Assembly: GCF_029168945.1 (NCBI RefSeq)
Contig: NC_083602.1
Coordinates: 72,746,600-72,810,599, forward strand
Origin: Cannabis sativa
Lineage: Eukaryota > Streptophyta > Magnoliopsida > Rosales > Cannabaceae
Reading direction: 5' to 3'
DNA: 64,000 nucleotides
Positions within the stretch are counted from its first letter, which is position 1, and each line of letters begins with the position of its first letter. Positions 33,569 through 44,280 of the stretch are shown piece by piece. The position numbers were made by a program, and so were the translations under genes. The notes below the pieces were generated by a model. The model had not been told where the DNA came from. It did not search any database and worked only from the letters and a program-made list of their open reading frames with translations.

Positions 33569-35461
33569 TGTTGGATATTATTTTACCAGGATCTTAGATC
33601 TACTCACAAGTATGTTTATTAACATCCTAAATATGAACTTTCTAAAACGATAAATTAAACACATATAAAGTTTAAGAAACCTTACATTGGGTGCAGCGGA
33701 ATTATAATGACTCCTTCCGTTCAGATCTCTAACCCTTGATTCCTTTCTGTAGCAGAGTATTATCAAGATCTGAACCTGGATCTTCTTCTCTGAATCCTTG
33801 ATGCTGAATCTCCTTTGCTGTTGATCTTTCTTCACAATCTTCCTCACTATGATTGAGGTATTGCTTGATGTGTGTGGGCACTACTCTAATCACTAAGAGA
33901 GGTTCGAAATTTTGAGGAAGAAAAGAGAGAGAGAGTGGCGGCTAGAGAAGAGAGTGGAGGCTCAGGTTTTTCTGATTCAGAAAGTGTAATTTTCCTGAAG
34001 CCTTCACTATCTATTTATAGCATTCCTCTAGGGTTTGATTTGAATTATATGGCATTAAAATAATGAAAAAATCATTTAAAAAAGATAACATAAGTGGCTG
34101 GCCCTAGGCTAGGTGGACTGGGCCTTGATTTTTGCAATTTTGCAATTTTACCACTTTTTTGTATCTGATTTTCTCAAAAATGCCAATTTCCTAATTCAAT
34201 CATTTAAATGCCAATTCTAACTATTTAATAACTATAAATAATTATTAAATAATATTGTCATTTATCATATTTATTAATTGAACCATACAAAGTATCATAA
34301 TTAACAAATATGCCCCTGTTAACTCTTTCTTTACAATTTCGCCCTTACTTAGTGAAAATTTCACAAATAGACATAGTCTAATTTGTGAATTATAATTGAT
34401 TAATCAAAACCAATTACATGAGTCTTACAAGCAATATTATCTCAACTAGTGGGGGGACCATGGGTCTATATAACCGAGCTTCCAATAAGTAGATCAAGAA
34501 TTTAGCACTAAAATTCACTAACTTATTAATTCTTCGTTGAATCCACGCATAGAACTTAGAATTGCACTCTCAGTATATAGAATGCTCTATATGTTCCACC
34601 ATATAGACACATCATTAGTTATCCATTGTTATAATCCTAATTTGATCAATGATCCTCTATATGAATGATCTACATAGTAAAGGGATTAAATTACCGTAAC
34701 ACCCTACCATGTATTTTATCCTTAAAACACTTGACCCCGTATAAATGATATTTCAGCTTATGTGAAATGAGATCTCCACCATTTATTTTCGTTTGGCCAA
34801 GCTCGAAGGAAATCATCCTTTGCTTACTATTTGCCAGATAGAAGCTATAGATTCCATGTTTATGCTAGCGCTCCCACTCAATTGCACTACCGTGTTCCCA
34901 AAATGTACGTATCACCCTGACCTAAAAGTAGGCTTAACTAACAAATCAAAGAACACGAATAGCCTTTCAAGATTGAGCCTAATCATAACAGGATTAAGAT
35001 CATTTGATCTAGGATCAACTTGGCGATATTGACTTGAATAGATTTTACGGTAACTTTAATTAAATCTAATTCAAAGTTCAATATCGGTCCCTTCCGATGC
35101 ATACTCCATGCATCCAACCTGAGCTTTACTTTAACCAATGTTCTGGAAAGAACATAGTATTTCTCCAAATACAAGTAAACTCTTGTTGTAGATTATCATA
35201 TCAGTAAAACCCAGTGTCTGATAAATCTAGGAAACTTTATTCACATAGTCATGTTTACTTTCCAATGTGATGACAGCACAATAAACATGATCAAGTATGT
35301 GAAAAGGGTTTAAGATGAATTTATAAATCAATTAGACAAGCAATTGATAAAGTGAGCCAAAACATACACAAATGAATGAAAAATACTTCTGTTTCTTTAT
35401 TGATGTTGAATAAAATAGATTACATTGAAATGGAGTTTTATTTAGGGCATAAAACCTAACA
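33569..35461 (-). repeat. 5' LTR of Copia D
   Basis: 1893 bp, same ends as the 3' LTR. The differences I find between the two are at 25733/33940, 26268/34475 and two in 27068-27070/35275-35277, all transitions. TATA box reversed at 34011-34020. The outer end abuts the TSD TTATG. Confidence 0.97.
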
Positions 35462-35466
35462 TTATG

Positions 35467-36973
35467 CGTGTCACTAAAGAAGAATTCTCATAATTTATAT
35501 TAATTTTTTTCTTAAAAAAATATTGATCTATAGTGACCCACCGAGTGCGACTCGGTAAACGTTTCCCTACTTGCCCAGCATGTCACTATATCATAACTTT
35601 AAATTTTTATTTAAAATAATAAAATAAGTACACATTGCCCAAGAAAAATATTTTAAATATTTTTTTAAATCTGATAAATAAGTAATACTTTTTCTTTATT
35701 TTATTTCAAATAAAATAATTAAATGTTTTTTTTTTGTTGCTCAAAAATAAATTGAATGTGTTGAGTTTTTTTTTCCATTAAAATAATACAAATAGTCAAA
35801 GATTCCTTTATCATAACCCTAGCATCCCCCTTCATCTCCCAAACCCTCACCCGTTTCTCATTCTCTCTCTACGACTTCTGATTTCAAAAAAAGAAAAAGA
35901 GATCTTTCCATCCCTTCATCTCCCACTGGAACGACGAAGACAAACAAATGAAGGACCCTTGTCTTTGCCCTGGGACAACGAATGAAGGACCCTTGTCTTT
36001 GCCCAAGCCCCCTCGGTCTACGTCCCCTTCGATGCTCCACCGTCGGCTTCATTGCCCCAAATGCCCTCGGTCTCCGTCCCCATTGTCTCACATAGCTCCC
36101 TCGTCTCCCTCTCTACCTATCTCTAATTTGTGCAAGTGGATGGGCTCTGACGTCTTCTGCCATGATCTCCGACGTCCCCTTCGATGCGGATTGATGACGA
36201 CGGTGGTTGTTCGAGGTTGGCGATTGTGGATGTTTAGAGTGTTGGCTGTATACGATAATTAGTTGGCTCATCACCATGGACGGGCATGAATTTTTGAGTT
36301 TTGATAATATTTTTCTGATTTTTGTTATACTTTTCTTGGTTTGTAATCACTTGATAATATGTATTTTCTGGTTTGTAATCACTTGATAATATGTATGCCT
36401 TTATTATTATTATTATTTTGTGATTTATATTCTTTATTATTATTTAGTATGTGTTTTCTGATTTGTAGATTTTCTGATTTCTTTGTATGTCTTTATTATT
36501 GTTATTGTTATTATTAGTTTTTTTTTTTTTGAAAAAAAATATGTATATTGCAAATTAATATTATTTTTTTTGGTTTAACTATTATAATAGTATAATTTAT
36601 AAATTTTACATTTGGCTAATTAAAATTACTATTATTATATTTAATTGTATTTATATATAATTAATTAAATTATTATTTATAATATATAAATTTTGAATTA
36701 AATGAAATAAATATTATTTTTTTGAATAAAAAAATAAAGAATAAAAAAAAAGGATATAGTGACACTTTTTATGTGTTACTGTTACTTTTTCAGTCACATA
36801 AAACTTGACTCTAAACACCTACAGTGACGCGTAGAGAGTGACGAGTGACACGTGTGTAGTGTCACTAAAAAGTATCTTTCCAGTCACCCTCATTAGTGAC
36901 GCGCAGTGAAGTGTCACTAAATAGATTTGCAGTCACTAAACATGAGTCACTAAAACTCATTTTTGTAGTAGTG
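35467..36973. other. Right arm of the CACTA element
   Basis: About 1.5 kb of non-coding transposon sequence. It contains a CT-rich leader-like stretch (35830-35880), a 24-bp direct duplication AATGAAGGACCCTTGTCTTT... (35947 and 35981) and a tandem copy of TTTTCTGGTTTGTAATCACT... (about 36333 and 36364). AT-rich sequence follows to 36750. The terminal 200 bp are dense in AGTGAC subterminal repeats. The 104-residue ORF at 35948-36262 is Pro/Ser-rich with no recognised domain; it could be a captured gene piece, but I cannot support that. Confidence 0.7.
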
Positions 36974-36976
36974 ATT

Positions 36977-37600
36977 CACGAGCAATCTGCTGGTTTCCTC
37001 TTACACACCCTACCCCATTCTTTGTTGGAAACTTCAAGCATGAATGGAATATCGACGTAACAACCTTTAAGTCATACAAGGCTGGTCGGCCTAACATGAC
37101 GTTAAAGGCTGATGGAACGTCCAATACCAGAAATTGTGCCATTATAGTTATGCTCGTCGAAGCTTGTCCAACAGTGAGGGGTAGGAAAATTTTCCTTAGA
37201 GGTGCAATTCTTTGGCCGGAGAAACCATATACAGGCAGAAGATAGGGGGTTAGATCTTTGAGTTGGAGCCCCATCTTTTCATATGTGGTCTTGAATAAGA
37301 TGTTGGAAGAGGCTCCATTATCTATCATAGTTCTGGCCACCATCTTGTTGGCTCTCTAGACTTCCACGACCAATGGGTCATTGTGTGAAAATCTAATTTT
37401 AACAGCATCTTCGTTGTTGAATGTTATGGGCTCTCCTTCCCGTGGGATTTTCAGCTTCCTCTCTTCTACGACACGGATTACGTCTTCTTGCTCGTGCTGT
37501 ACTGTTCGGTCATACCTCTACCGAGCTTTGCCTAAATCTCCAGCTATGTCCGGGCTTCCAATAATGACTTATAGATGTCCATCTACTGATGGTGGTAGCA
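36977..37600 (-). pseudogene. Tat aspartic protease
   Basis: Minus-strand protease: AVKIRFSHNDPLVVEV, then (37343 on) MVARTMIDNGASSNILFKTT with the active-site D-N-G in place of D-T/S-G (usual for Tat), LPLTVGQASTSITIMAQFLV, AFNVMLGRPALYDLKVVTSI, FHSCLKFPTKNGVGCVRGNQ. Stops appear at about 37357, 37523 and 37571. The same region of the second Tat copy is at 57770-58396. It is cut at 36977 by the CACTA insertion. Confidence 0.87.
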
Positions 37601-38760
37601 AGTCTTGGTCGTTATCGCCCCTCTGATTTTGATCAGCCTTGACATACTTCTGCACGTGTGGATTGTTTTTCCTTATCAAGAATTCGATTTCCCGCTTTAG
37701 ATTGTTGCATTCATTGGTGTCGTGGCCGTAGTCTCCAAGAAATCGACAAAACTTGGTCATGTCTCGCTTGCTGACATCTATTTTCATGGGTATGGGCTTC
37801 TTGTACGGGGCTAGTGGTTGAGTGGCCATGTAAACACTTTCTATGTCCTCTGTAAGGATGGTAAATGCAGTATACTTGGTAGGATTCTCCCGGGGAGCTT
37901 GTTCGGTCTTGCCGGTGAACTTTCCCTTTTTCCCATTCCCTTGCCTATTATTGTTGCTGGACCGTTTACCATTTGAACTTGAATTACTTGGGTAATGGGG
38001 GAGCTGGATGGATGTTCCAGTAGAACGAGCTTTTGACTTGCCAGGTTTTTGTTCACCTTCTGCTCGCTGGATAGCCTCTTCAAGTTTGATAAAACCTTTT
38101 GCACGGTCAAGGAAATCACTCCTCAAGTCGACTGGTCCGTTCTTCCTTATGTCCTTCCAAAGCTCACCAAGGACTTCAATGACCCCCAGTATCGCGGACA
38201 ACTTTTCATCCTCAGTTACTCGTGAAAACTTGGTCGCCTCCGTCATGAATCTGTTGATGTAGGCTCGGAGAGGCTCTCCTTGTCTTTCCATTACTTCGGC
38301 CAGATCTCCTAAGTGTAACGGAAGTTGTCAAGAGGAGGAAAATTGTGCATGGAACTCCAAGGAGAAAGCCTTCCATGAGTTGAACTTTCCGGGCGCCAAC
38401 TTGAAATACCATTGTTGGGCAGCTTTAGAGAGGGTGCAGGAAAAACTCTGCAACATACATCTCCTCGTACTCCTTGCAAATCCATTTGCATCTCGAAGTA
38501 CTTGAGGTGGGACAATGGATCTTCTTTTCCTGTATACATCTTACAAGTTGGCATCTTAAACTTGTGGGGCAACTCCAGAATATTGATTTCGGGGGAGAAA
38601 AGGGTTCCACATGCTCGATCCAACTCGAGATCGTTGTTCCTCTCACCGGCCAGGCCTTGGAACATATTTTTTAGTTCGTCCAGCTGTGCCTGCACGGCTG
38701 GACTAACCTGTTCGGTCTCTTGGCCGATCTGAGTCATATCAGCATCTTTTTGTGCAGGAT
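37569..38760 (-). pseudogene. Tat gag, main domain and zinc knuckle
   Basis: Frame 38737-38309 carries VQAQLDELKNMFQGLAGERN, LPHKFKMPTCKMYTGKEDPL and SHLKYFEMQMDLQGVRGDVC, then shifts (about 38430). Frame 38291-37569 continues with GEPLRAYINRFMTEATKFSR, GELWKDIRKN, RAKGFIKLEEAIQRAEGEQK, a Ser/Asn/Lys-rich linker and a zinc-knuckle-like CRFLGDYGHDTNEC. In the second Tat copy this reads CHFHGDYGHDTNEC, so a His ligand has become Leu here. Gag would form the particle core. Confidence 0.88.
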
Positions 38761-39382
38761 TTTAAACGCGGGTTCCGGGTTGCATGATTGGCGTGTCAAG
38801 CTTATCATCTACTTCTCTCTTCCTGTTCCGATCATTTCTGAGATCATGAGTCGTCCCCAACCTATCAAATACGGAAACGCCTGACTTTCTCAGTGACTGG
38901 TTGGTTTGGCCAATTTACTGACCGGCACCATTAACTTGGTTGGAGTTATTGGGTATGACTTCTCCTGATGAATTACTAGACAAGGTCTGCCCACCTACAA
39001 CTTGGCCCCCAGATGGAACCTGTGACTGGGGATTTGACGGTTGACCATTTATAGTCTGAGAGATATTCATCGCTAAAACTTCGTAGGCTGCTACCTGGCG
39101 GTCTGATAGGCTTTTCGTATCAACACAGTGGCTTGTCGACTGCGATCGTCAATGACTCCTTGTTGAGCCCTTAACGTTTCCATCTCCTTATCCCTCCATT
39201 CGGCAAACATGCGCCTCTGCTCTTCAAACGCGAGATTCACCGCGGCACGGAGTTCCTCCTGATCATGATGTAGGGTGTTGGTATGACCCTGCATGATTCC
39301 AAGAGCAGCACGGAGGTTCTGGATTTTAGTGTCATCCCCAATGGATGTTTGAACATTGGTAGCAGGCGGACTGTGTTATGAA
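38761..39382 (-). pseudogene. Tat gag, N-terminal middle part
   Basis: Minus strand, right to left: GHTNTLHHDQEELRAAVNLA, FEEQRRMFAEWRDKEMETLR, AQQGVIDDRSRQATVLIRKA, then Pro/Gln/Asn-rich low-complexity sequence with stops to about 38761. It is alignable with 56060-56640 of the second Tat copy, where HHDQEEL is HHD-stop-EEL. It is interrupted at 39383 by the solo Copia LTR. Confidence 0.82.
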
Positions 39383-41275
39383 TGTTGGAAATTATTTTAC
39401 CAGGATCTTAGATCTACTCACAAGTATGTTGATTAACACCCTAAATATGAACTTTCTAAAACGATGAAATAAACACATATAAAGTTTAGGAAACCTTACA
39501 TTAGGTGCAGCAGAATAATATGACTCCTTCAGTTCAGATATCTAGCCCTTGAATCCTTTCTGTAGCAGAGCATTATCAATATCTGAACCTGGATCTCTTT
39601 CTCTGATTCTTTAGTGCTGAAACTCCTTCTTGCTAAAAGTATGTCTTCACGATTTCCTCACTATGATTGAGGTATCACTTGTTGTGTGTGGGCACTACTC
39701 TAACACTAAGAATTTCGAAATCTCAAGGAAGCAGAGAGAGAGGGAGTGATCGGCCAAAGATAGGGAGAGAGAGAGGCTCAGTTTTTTCTGAATAAAAAGT
39801 CAGAAGAAAAGTGTAATTTTCCTGAAGCCTTCACTATCTATTTATAGCATTCCACTAGGGTTAGGTTTAAATTATTTTGGCATTAAAATAATGAAAATAT
39901 CAGAGGGAAAACCCTACAAAAGTGGCCGACCCTATACATGTGGATTTGGGCCTCACTTTTTGCAATTTTGCAGTTTTATCTTTTCTGCATCTGATTTTCT
40001 CAAAAACGCCAATTTTCAAATTCAACCATTTAAATACCAATTCTAACTATTTAATAACTATAAATAATTATTAAATAATATTGTCATTTATCATATTTAT
40101 TAATTGAACCATACAAAGTATCATAATTATAAAATATGCCCCTAAAACTCTTTCTTTACAATTTCGCCCTTACTTAGTGAAAAATTCACAAATAGACATA
40201 GTCTAATTTGAGAATTATAATTGATTAATCAAAACCAATTACATAAGTCTTACAAGCAATATTATCTCAACTAGTGGGGGGACCATGGGTCTATATAACC
40301 GAGCTTCCAATAAGCATATCAAGAATTTATAACCTAAATTCACTGACTTATTAATTATTCGTTGAATCCACGCATAGAACTTAGAATTGCACTCTCAGTA
40401 TATAGAATGCTCTATATGTTCCACCATATAGACACATCATTAGTTATCTATTGTGATAACCCTAATTTGATCAATGATCCTCTATATGAATGATCTACAT
40501 TGTAAAGGGATTAGATTACCGTTACACCCTACAATGTATTTAATCCTTAAAACACTTAACCCCGTATAAATGATATTTCAGCTGATGTGAAATGAGATCT
40601 CCACCATTTATTTTCGTTTGGTCAAGCTCGAAGGAGATCATCCTTTATTACTATTCGCCAGATAGAAGCTATAGATTCCATGTTGATCTTAGCGCTCCCA
40701 CTCAATTGCACTACCGTGTTCCCAAAATGTACGTATCACCCTGACCTAAAAGTAGGCTTCACTAACAAATCAAAGAACACAAATAGCCTCTTGAGATCGA
40801 GCCTAATCATAACAGGATTAAGATCATTTGATCTAGGATCAACTAGGCGATATTGACTTGAATAGATATTACAGTAAGTTTAATAAATCTAAGTCAAAGT
40901 TCAATATCGGTCCCTTCTGATGCATACTCCATGCATCCAACCTGAGCTTTACTTTAACCAATGCTCTGGAAAGAACATAGAATTTCTCCAAATGCAAGTA
41001 AACTCTTTTGTAGATTATCATATCAGTAAAACCCTGTGTCTGATAAATCTAGGAAACTTTATTCACATAGTCATGTTTACTTTCCAATGTGTTGATAGCA
41101 CAATAAACAGGATCAAGTATTTGAAAAGGGTTTCAGATGAATTCATACATTATGTACATATAATCATGAAATAAATCATGTGAACCATGCAACATTAAAT
41201 GTTATTTCTGATCTATATTAATAAGTAAATTTGATTATATTGAAATGAGTTTTATTTAGGGCATAACACCCAACA
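39383..41275 (-). repeat. Solo Copia LTR, TSD ATGAA
   Basis: 1893 bp, plus-strand ends TGTTGGAAATTATT and AACACCCAACA, flanked by ATGAA (39378-39382 and 41276-41280). It is closely related to the Copia D and E LTRs; TATA box reversed at 39838-39847. It splits the Tat gag gene. No internal sequence is left. Confidence 0.96.
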
Positions 41276-41491
41276 ATGAATGCCCAGGTCGACTACTGAA
41301 CTGGTATTACCAGTCTCTTGCACACCAGGCGCGATTTCATCCACAGGAGTCGTCACGCCGTGACTCGCAGTTGATGGCTGTCTAGGATTTATGGCTAGCG
41401 GAACCCTTATGTTTCCTGGGTTCTCCAATGTAGGATCCACCGCTTGTGGATGTGCTGGATTAACCACGCCCCTACGAGTCTGTACCACCAT
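41276..41491 (-). pseudogene. Tat gag N-terminus
   Basis: Starts MVVQTRRGVVNPAHPQAVDP and continues to about GNTSSVVDLGIH, where the solo LTR cuts it. The start is supported by the second Tat copy, which begins MVVQTRRGLVDPTNSQAVDP at 55795, the same distance from its PBS. The region is Pro/Thr-rich with no known fold. Confidence 0.88.
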
Positions 41492-41536
41492 CGTACTTGT
41501 GATTAAATTCGGAATAAAGAGCGATCCTTGATTTTT

Positions 41537-41557
41537 CTCTCAATGAAAGCACCAAAA
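41537..41557 (-). promoter_or_regulatory. Primer binding site of the minus-strand Tat element
   Basis: On the minus strand TTTTGGTGCTTTCATTGAGA follows the LTR end directly. The same sequence follows the LTR of the second copy (55729-55749), and a near match follows that of element B (44198-44216). I do not assign the tRNA. Confidence 0.7.
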
Positions 41558-42188
41558 TGTTGACCTCGCTTTTAGCCAACGACAATGAGTCTAATTTTTT
41601 AAGCAACAAGTGGTTTAATATGAATGAAATATAATTAAGCGAATAAAGACACAAGAATTTTATAGAGGTTCAGCCCTGAGCAGTTCGGTAATAGCCCAAT
41701 CCTCCTTATTTGTATTGACATAAGAACAAGAAAAATGGTTCCTTTTCTTAGAGCTCTTACAACAGTATCTTTGAATATGAATTCGTAGAAAAAATTTCTC
41801 GACCCTTTGCCCACTGAATATGAATCACTATTTATAGGACTATAAGCTTGGAGAGGAAGTATTTCCCTTCTAGTTATAATTAATATAAGCAGAAAGATTG
41901 CGTAGTTAATATAGAATACACTAACCGTGGGATTTGGACAGCTTGCCATATCTCTGTAATCTGATCCTAAAGTTATAGGGATTTTTTTGATGACTCACGA
42001 TGCGAAAGCTGAATTTGCTTAGTGTTGGGGTTTTGCACGGACTGTTCATTGCTCGGTCTAGGGGACTTCGTCCGAACAAATGTATGAGGTGCCCTGTTCG
42101 GCATGTGTCTTGCGAGCAGGTACCCAGAGTTGATTCCACGTGTCATCATTGTGTGATGCCACGTCAGAGTGAAAAAATTGGGATAACA
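41558..42188 (-). repeat. 5' LTR of the minus-strand Tat element
   Basis: 631 bp. On the minus strand it begins TGTTATCCCAATTTTT and ends GCGAGGTCAACA. A TATA box (CTATAAATAG on the minus strand) is at 41828-41837. It matches the 633-bp LTR at 55096-55728. The outer flank is GTATA (42189). Confidence 0.92.
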
Positions 42189-42938
42189 GTATAAAATGTA
42201 CAAATTAAGTACAATAGTCAAGTGGACTCCAGACATAATAAACAAAATGCCTATCTCGCTAAAGGAAGGCTCATTCCTATAACTTCCCCCAGTTTACTTC
42301 AGACATCTTTTCAGTGTGACTTAAAAGCTAACATTTAAATGTCTACTGGGGAACTATCTGCTAATAAGAATTGCAGTTACCGGAAGGAAGCATTAAGTCT
42401 ACAAACAAAGAGACAGCAAGGCGTACTTCATCAACCTCAGGAAGATAAAAGAGAAAAGCTTCAGCTTGCTATCAAGGCCATTGGAACGAAAATCCTATCG
42501 AGATATCCCAGAATTCTACAATTAAAGACGTGTTTAATTGCTAGATCATTTTGACCCAGTAAAAGCGAGAAAATCACAGCTGTGTGATTTTCAAATAATA
42601 ACTGCAATTATATTGCGTGATATGTAATCAAACCCCATGATTTTAGGGGAAAAATGTTGTAAAAATTACAGTCAACTTTGTAATTAATTGCCTACTATGT
42701 GACTATAAATAGTGGCAAGTAAGATAAAAAACAGACGACGAAAAATCATACAAAAAAAGGTCTTGAAAAACTATCAGCAATCTAATAAGATTGACTCGTG
42801 GACTATGTAGAATTTTAACTGCAAAACCACGTAAGAAATCCCTTGTGTTCATATCTCTTACTTCATTGCTTTCATTTTTTCTTTTTGAAATTATCACTGT
42901 TAGGCTCAAATTTTGGTTAATAAAAATCTGCGTTAACA
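42189..42938 (+). repeat. Right part of a B-family LTR, split by the Tat element
   Basis: 750 bp alignable with the LTRs of element B from about 43450 to 44197: shared ACTTCCCCCAGTTTACTTCAG and TCACAGCTGTGTGATTTTCA, and the end TGCGTTAACA. It keeps a TATA box (TATAAATA, 42704-42711). It begins in mid-LTR exactly at the Tat boundary, so the Tat element jumped into it and the left part should lie beyond the Tat 3' end, off-window. No PBS follows the end, so it is a solo or terminal 3' LTR. Confidence 0.82.
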
Positions 42939-43171
42939 TCGGTCTAGTCAAATGTATAGCAAATACATCTTATATAAGCTCACTTTACTAATGCTCTGAA
43001 AAAGACATTCCACTTATATAAGTTTAAGTAAACCATATCGTTGATTATCACATTAGTGTAAATCTAGTGCACTGATATGGCATGGGACTAAATTTTTGAA
43101 TTATATAATAATGATAATTTTCCACTGTACAGACAATACTATAATCATCAACAACAATATGAGAGGGATAT
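42939..43171 (-). repeat. Old Copia LTR remnant, left half
   Basis: Alignable with the last 250 bp (plus strand) of the Copia D/E LTRs, for example AATGCTCTGAAAAAGACATT against AATGCTCTGGAAAGAACATA. It continues right of element B at 52942. It is the oldest visible host sequence of this nest. The last five bases, GATAT, are the TSD of element B. Confidence 0.75.
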
Positions 43172-44197
43172 TGTTGTACCCAAAATTTGGCTACCATCTC
43201 AGTGGAAGACACGTGTCAAGATAAAGGGAATACAAATCGATGATGTCACTTTTTGTGCAATAACTCATTAATTGCGTAAGTAGCAGAGTATATTCAAACC
43301 CGTTGACTGTAAAGTTTTATGCGGGGAAAAGATATACAAATTGTTGCTTAGTATATTAACGAGAAACCATATGTCATTAAAGGAATATAGCGAGGCATCA
43401 AGTACGTTACATCTGGAAAGACAAAAGCGACGCATATAGACTGCGAAAACACTAGTACATAACGTACAAACTAAGTATAACAAGTGGGTTGGCTCGAGAT
43501 CCGATAAGCGAGGTGTCTATCTCGCTATGGGAAGGTTCATTCCTGTAACTTCCCCCAGTTAACTTCAGACATCTTCTCAGTGAGGCTTACAATCCTGACG
43601 AGTCAGAAGCTAACATTCAAACAAGCCTCGAAGAACTCTTTGTTAATAAGATCTGTGATCGTCACAAAGAAGCAACAAGGCATACTTCGTTGACCTCAGA
43701 AGGATAAAGAAAAAGGCTCTAGCTCGCTATTACGGTCACTGGAACCAAGTCCCTGTCAAGACATTTTTGGACGTAACAATTAAAGACGTGTTAAAACACA
43801 CAATCATATTGACCTAATAAAAGCCAAAAAATCACAGCTATATGATTTTCAAATAATAACCGCATTTACACTACATGATATGTAACAAACCCCATGATTT
43901 TAGCAGATAATTATTATAAAAAGATTACAGTCAACTTTATAATTAACTGCCTACTATGTAATTATAAATAGTGGTAAGTAAGATCAAAAAGGGGACGAAA
44001 AAATCATACAAAAGAGGCCCTGAAAAAACTATCAGAAATCTGAATAAGTTTGACTCGTGGACAATGCAGAATTTTAGCTGCAAAACTATGTAAAAAAATC
44101 CCTTGTGTTCATATCTCTTACTTCATTGCTTTCATTTTTTCTGTGTGAGATTGTAACTGTTTGGCTCAAATTTGGTTAACGAAAATTTGCATTAACA
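43172..44197 (+). repeat. 5' LTR of element B
   Basis: 1026 bp, TGTTGTACCCAAAATTTGG to GCATTAACA. TATA-like TATAAATA at 43973-43980. It is followed directly by the PBS region. Confidence 0.93.
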
Positions 44198-44216
44198 GTT
44201 TGGTGCTTTCATTAAG
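44198..44216 (+). promoter_or_regulatory. Primer binding site of element B
   Basis: GTTTGGTGCTTTCATTAAG follows the LTR. It resembles the PBS of the Tat elements (TTTTGGTGCTTTCATTGAGA). The tRNA is not assigned. Confidence 0.65.
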
Positions 44217-44280
44217 AGCCTCTGTGAAAAGGCTCAGAAAAAAAAATCCTCCTTTCTTTTGAAGAAAAATAACCTCCTTC

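Larger units (their letters stand above)
25362..35461 (-). mobile_element. Copia element D, full length, young, minus strand
   Basis: 10,100 bp with two 1893-bp LTRs (25362-27254 and 33569-35461), flanked by the TSD TTATG (25357-25361 and 35462-35466). Reading right to left: 5' LTR, PBS, AT-rich leader, protease, integrase, RT, RNase H, PPT, 3' LTR. By eye the LTRs differ at four positions, all transitions, so it is a recent insertion. The pol sequence (KQSIYGLKQASRSWNKRFDE, MLCTRPDICYAVG) is closest in style to the Angela/Bianca (BARE-like) branch. No gag is recognisable, and pol has about three frameshifts, so it cannot be autonomous. Confidence 0.96.
25106..36973. mobile_element. Non-autonomous CACTA (En/Spm-like) transposon carrying Copia D
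   Basis: Ends are CACTACTACAAA (25106) and TTTGTAGTAGTG (ending 36973), flanked by the 3-bp TSD ATT (25103-25105 and 36974-36976). Without Copia D it is about 1.76 kb. Both arms contain many copies of AGTGACAC or its complement GTGTCACT (for example TTTAGTGACACAC at 25126 and GTGTCACTAAAAAG near 36859), as expected for CACTA subterminal binding sites. No transposase gene is seen, so it needs an outside En/Spm-type transposase. A C-rich 104-residue ORF (35948-36262) and a transcript-leader-like CT-rich stretch (35820-35880) occupy the middle. It was inserted into the Tat protease region. Confidence 0.9.
5830..42188 (-). mobile_element. Tat-lineage Ty3/gypsy element, minus strand, fragmented
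   Basis: One retrotransposon read right to left: 5' LTR 41558-42188, PBS, gag (41491 to about 37600), protease (about 37560-36977), protease-RT linker (25105-24600), RT (24600-23905), RNase H and second RNase H (23904-22961), integrase (about 22901 to 9596) and an opposite-strand ORF (6386-9041). Joins across the insertions are supported by the protein reading on both sides: GNQQIARE at 36977 continues as a CYNLAV-type segment left of 25106, and the integrase start at 12287-12337 continues at 10429. The 3' LTR is not in the window; the Tekay element interrupts this end. Without insertions, about 10.3 kb is present. The 5' flank is GTATA (42189-42193). Frameshifts and stops in every gene make it non-functional. 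Confidence 0.87.

Noticed and set aside
35948..36262. 104-residue Pro/Ser-rich ORF as a host gene
   Set aside because: Contains a 24-bp direct duplication upstream, has no domain, and sits wholly inside a non-autonomous CACTA; kept only as a possible captured fragment.
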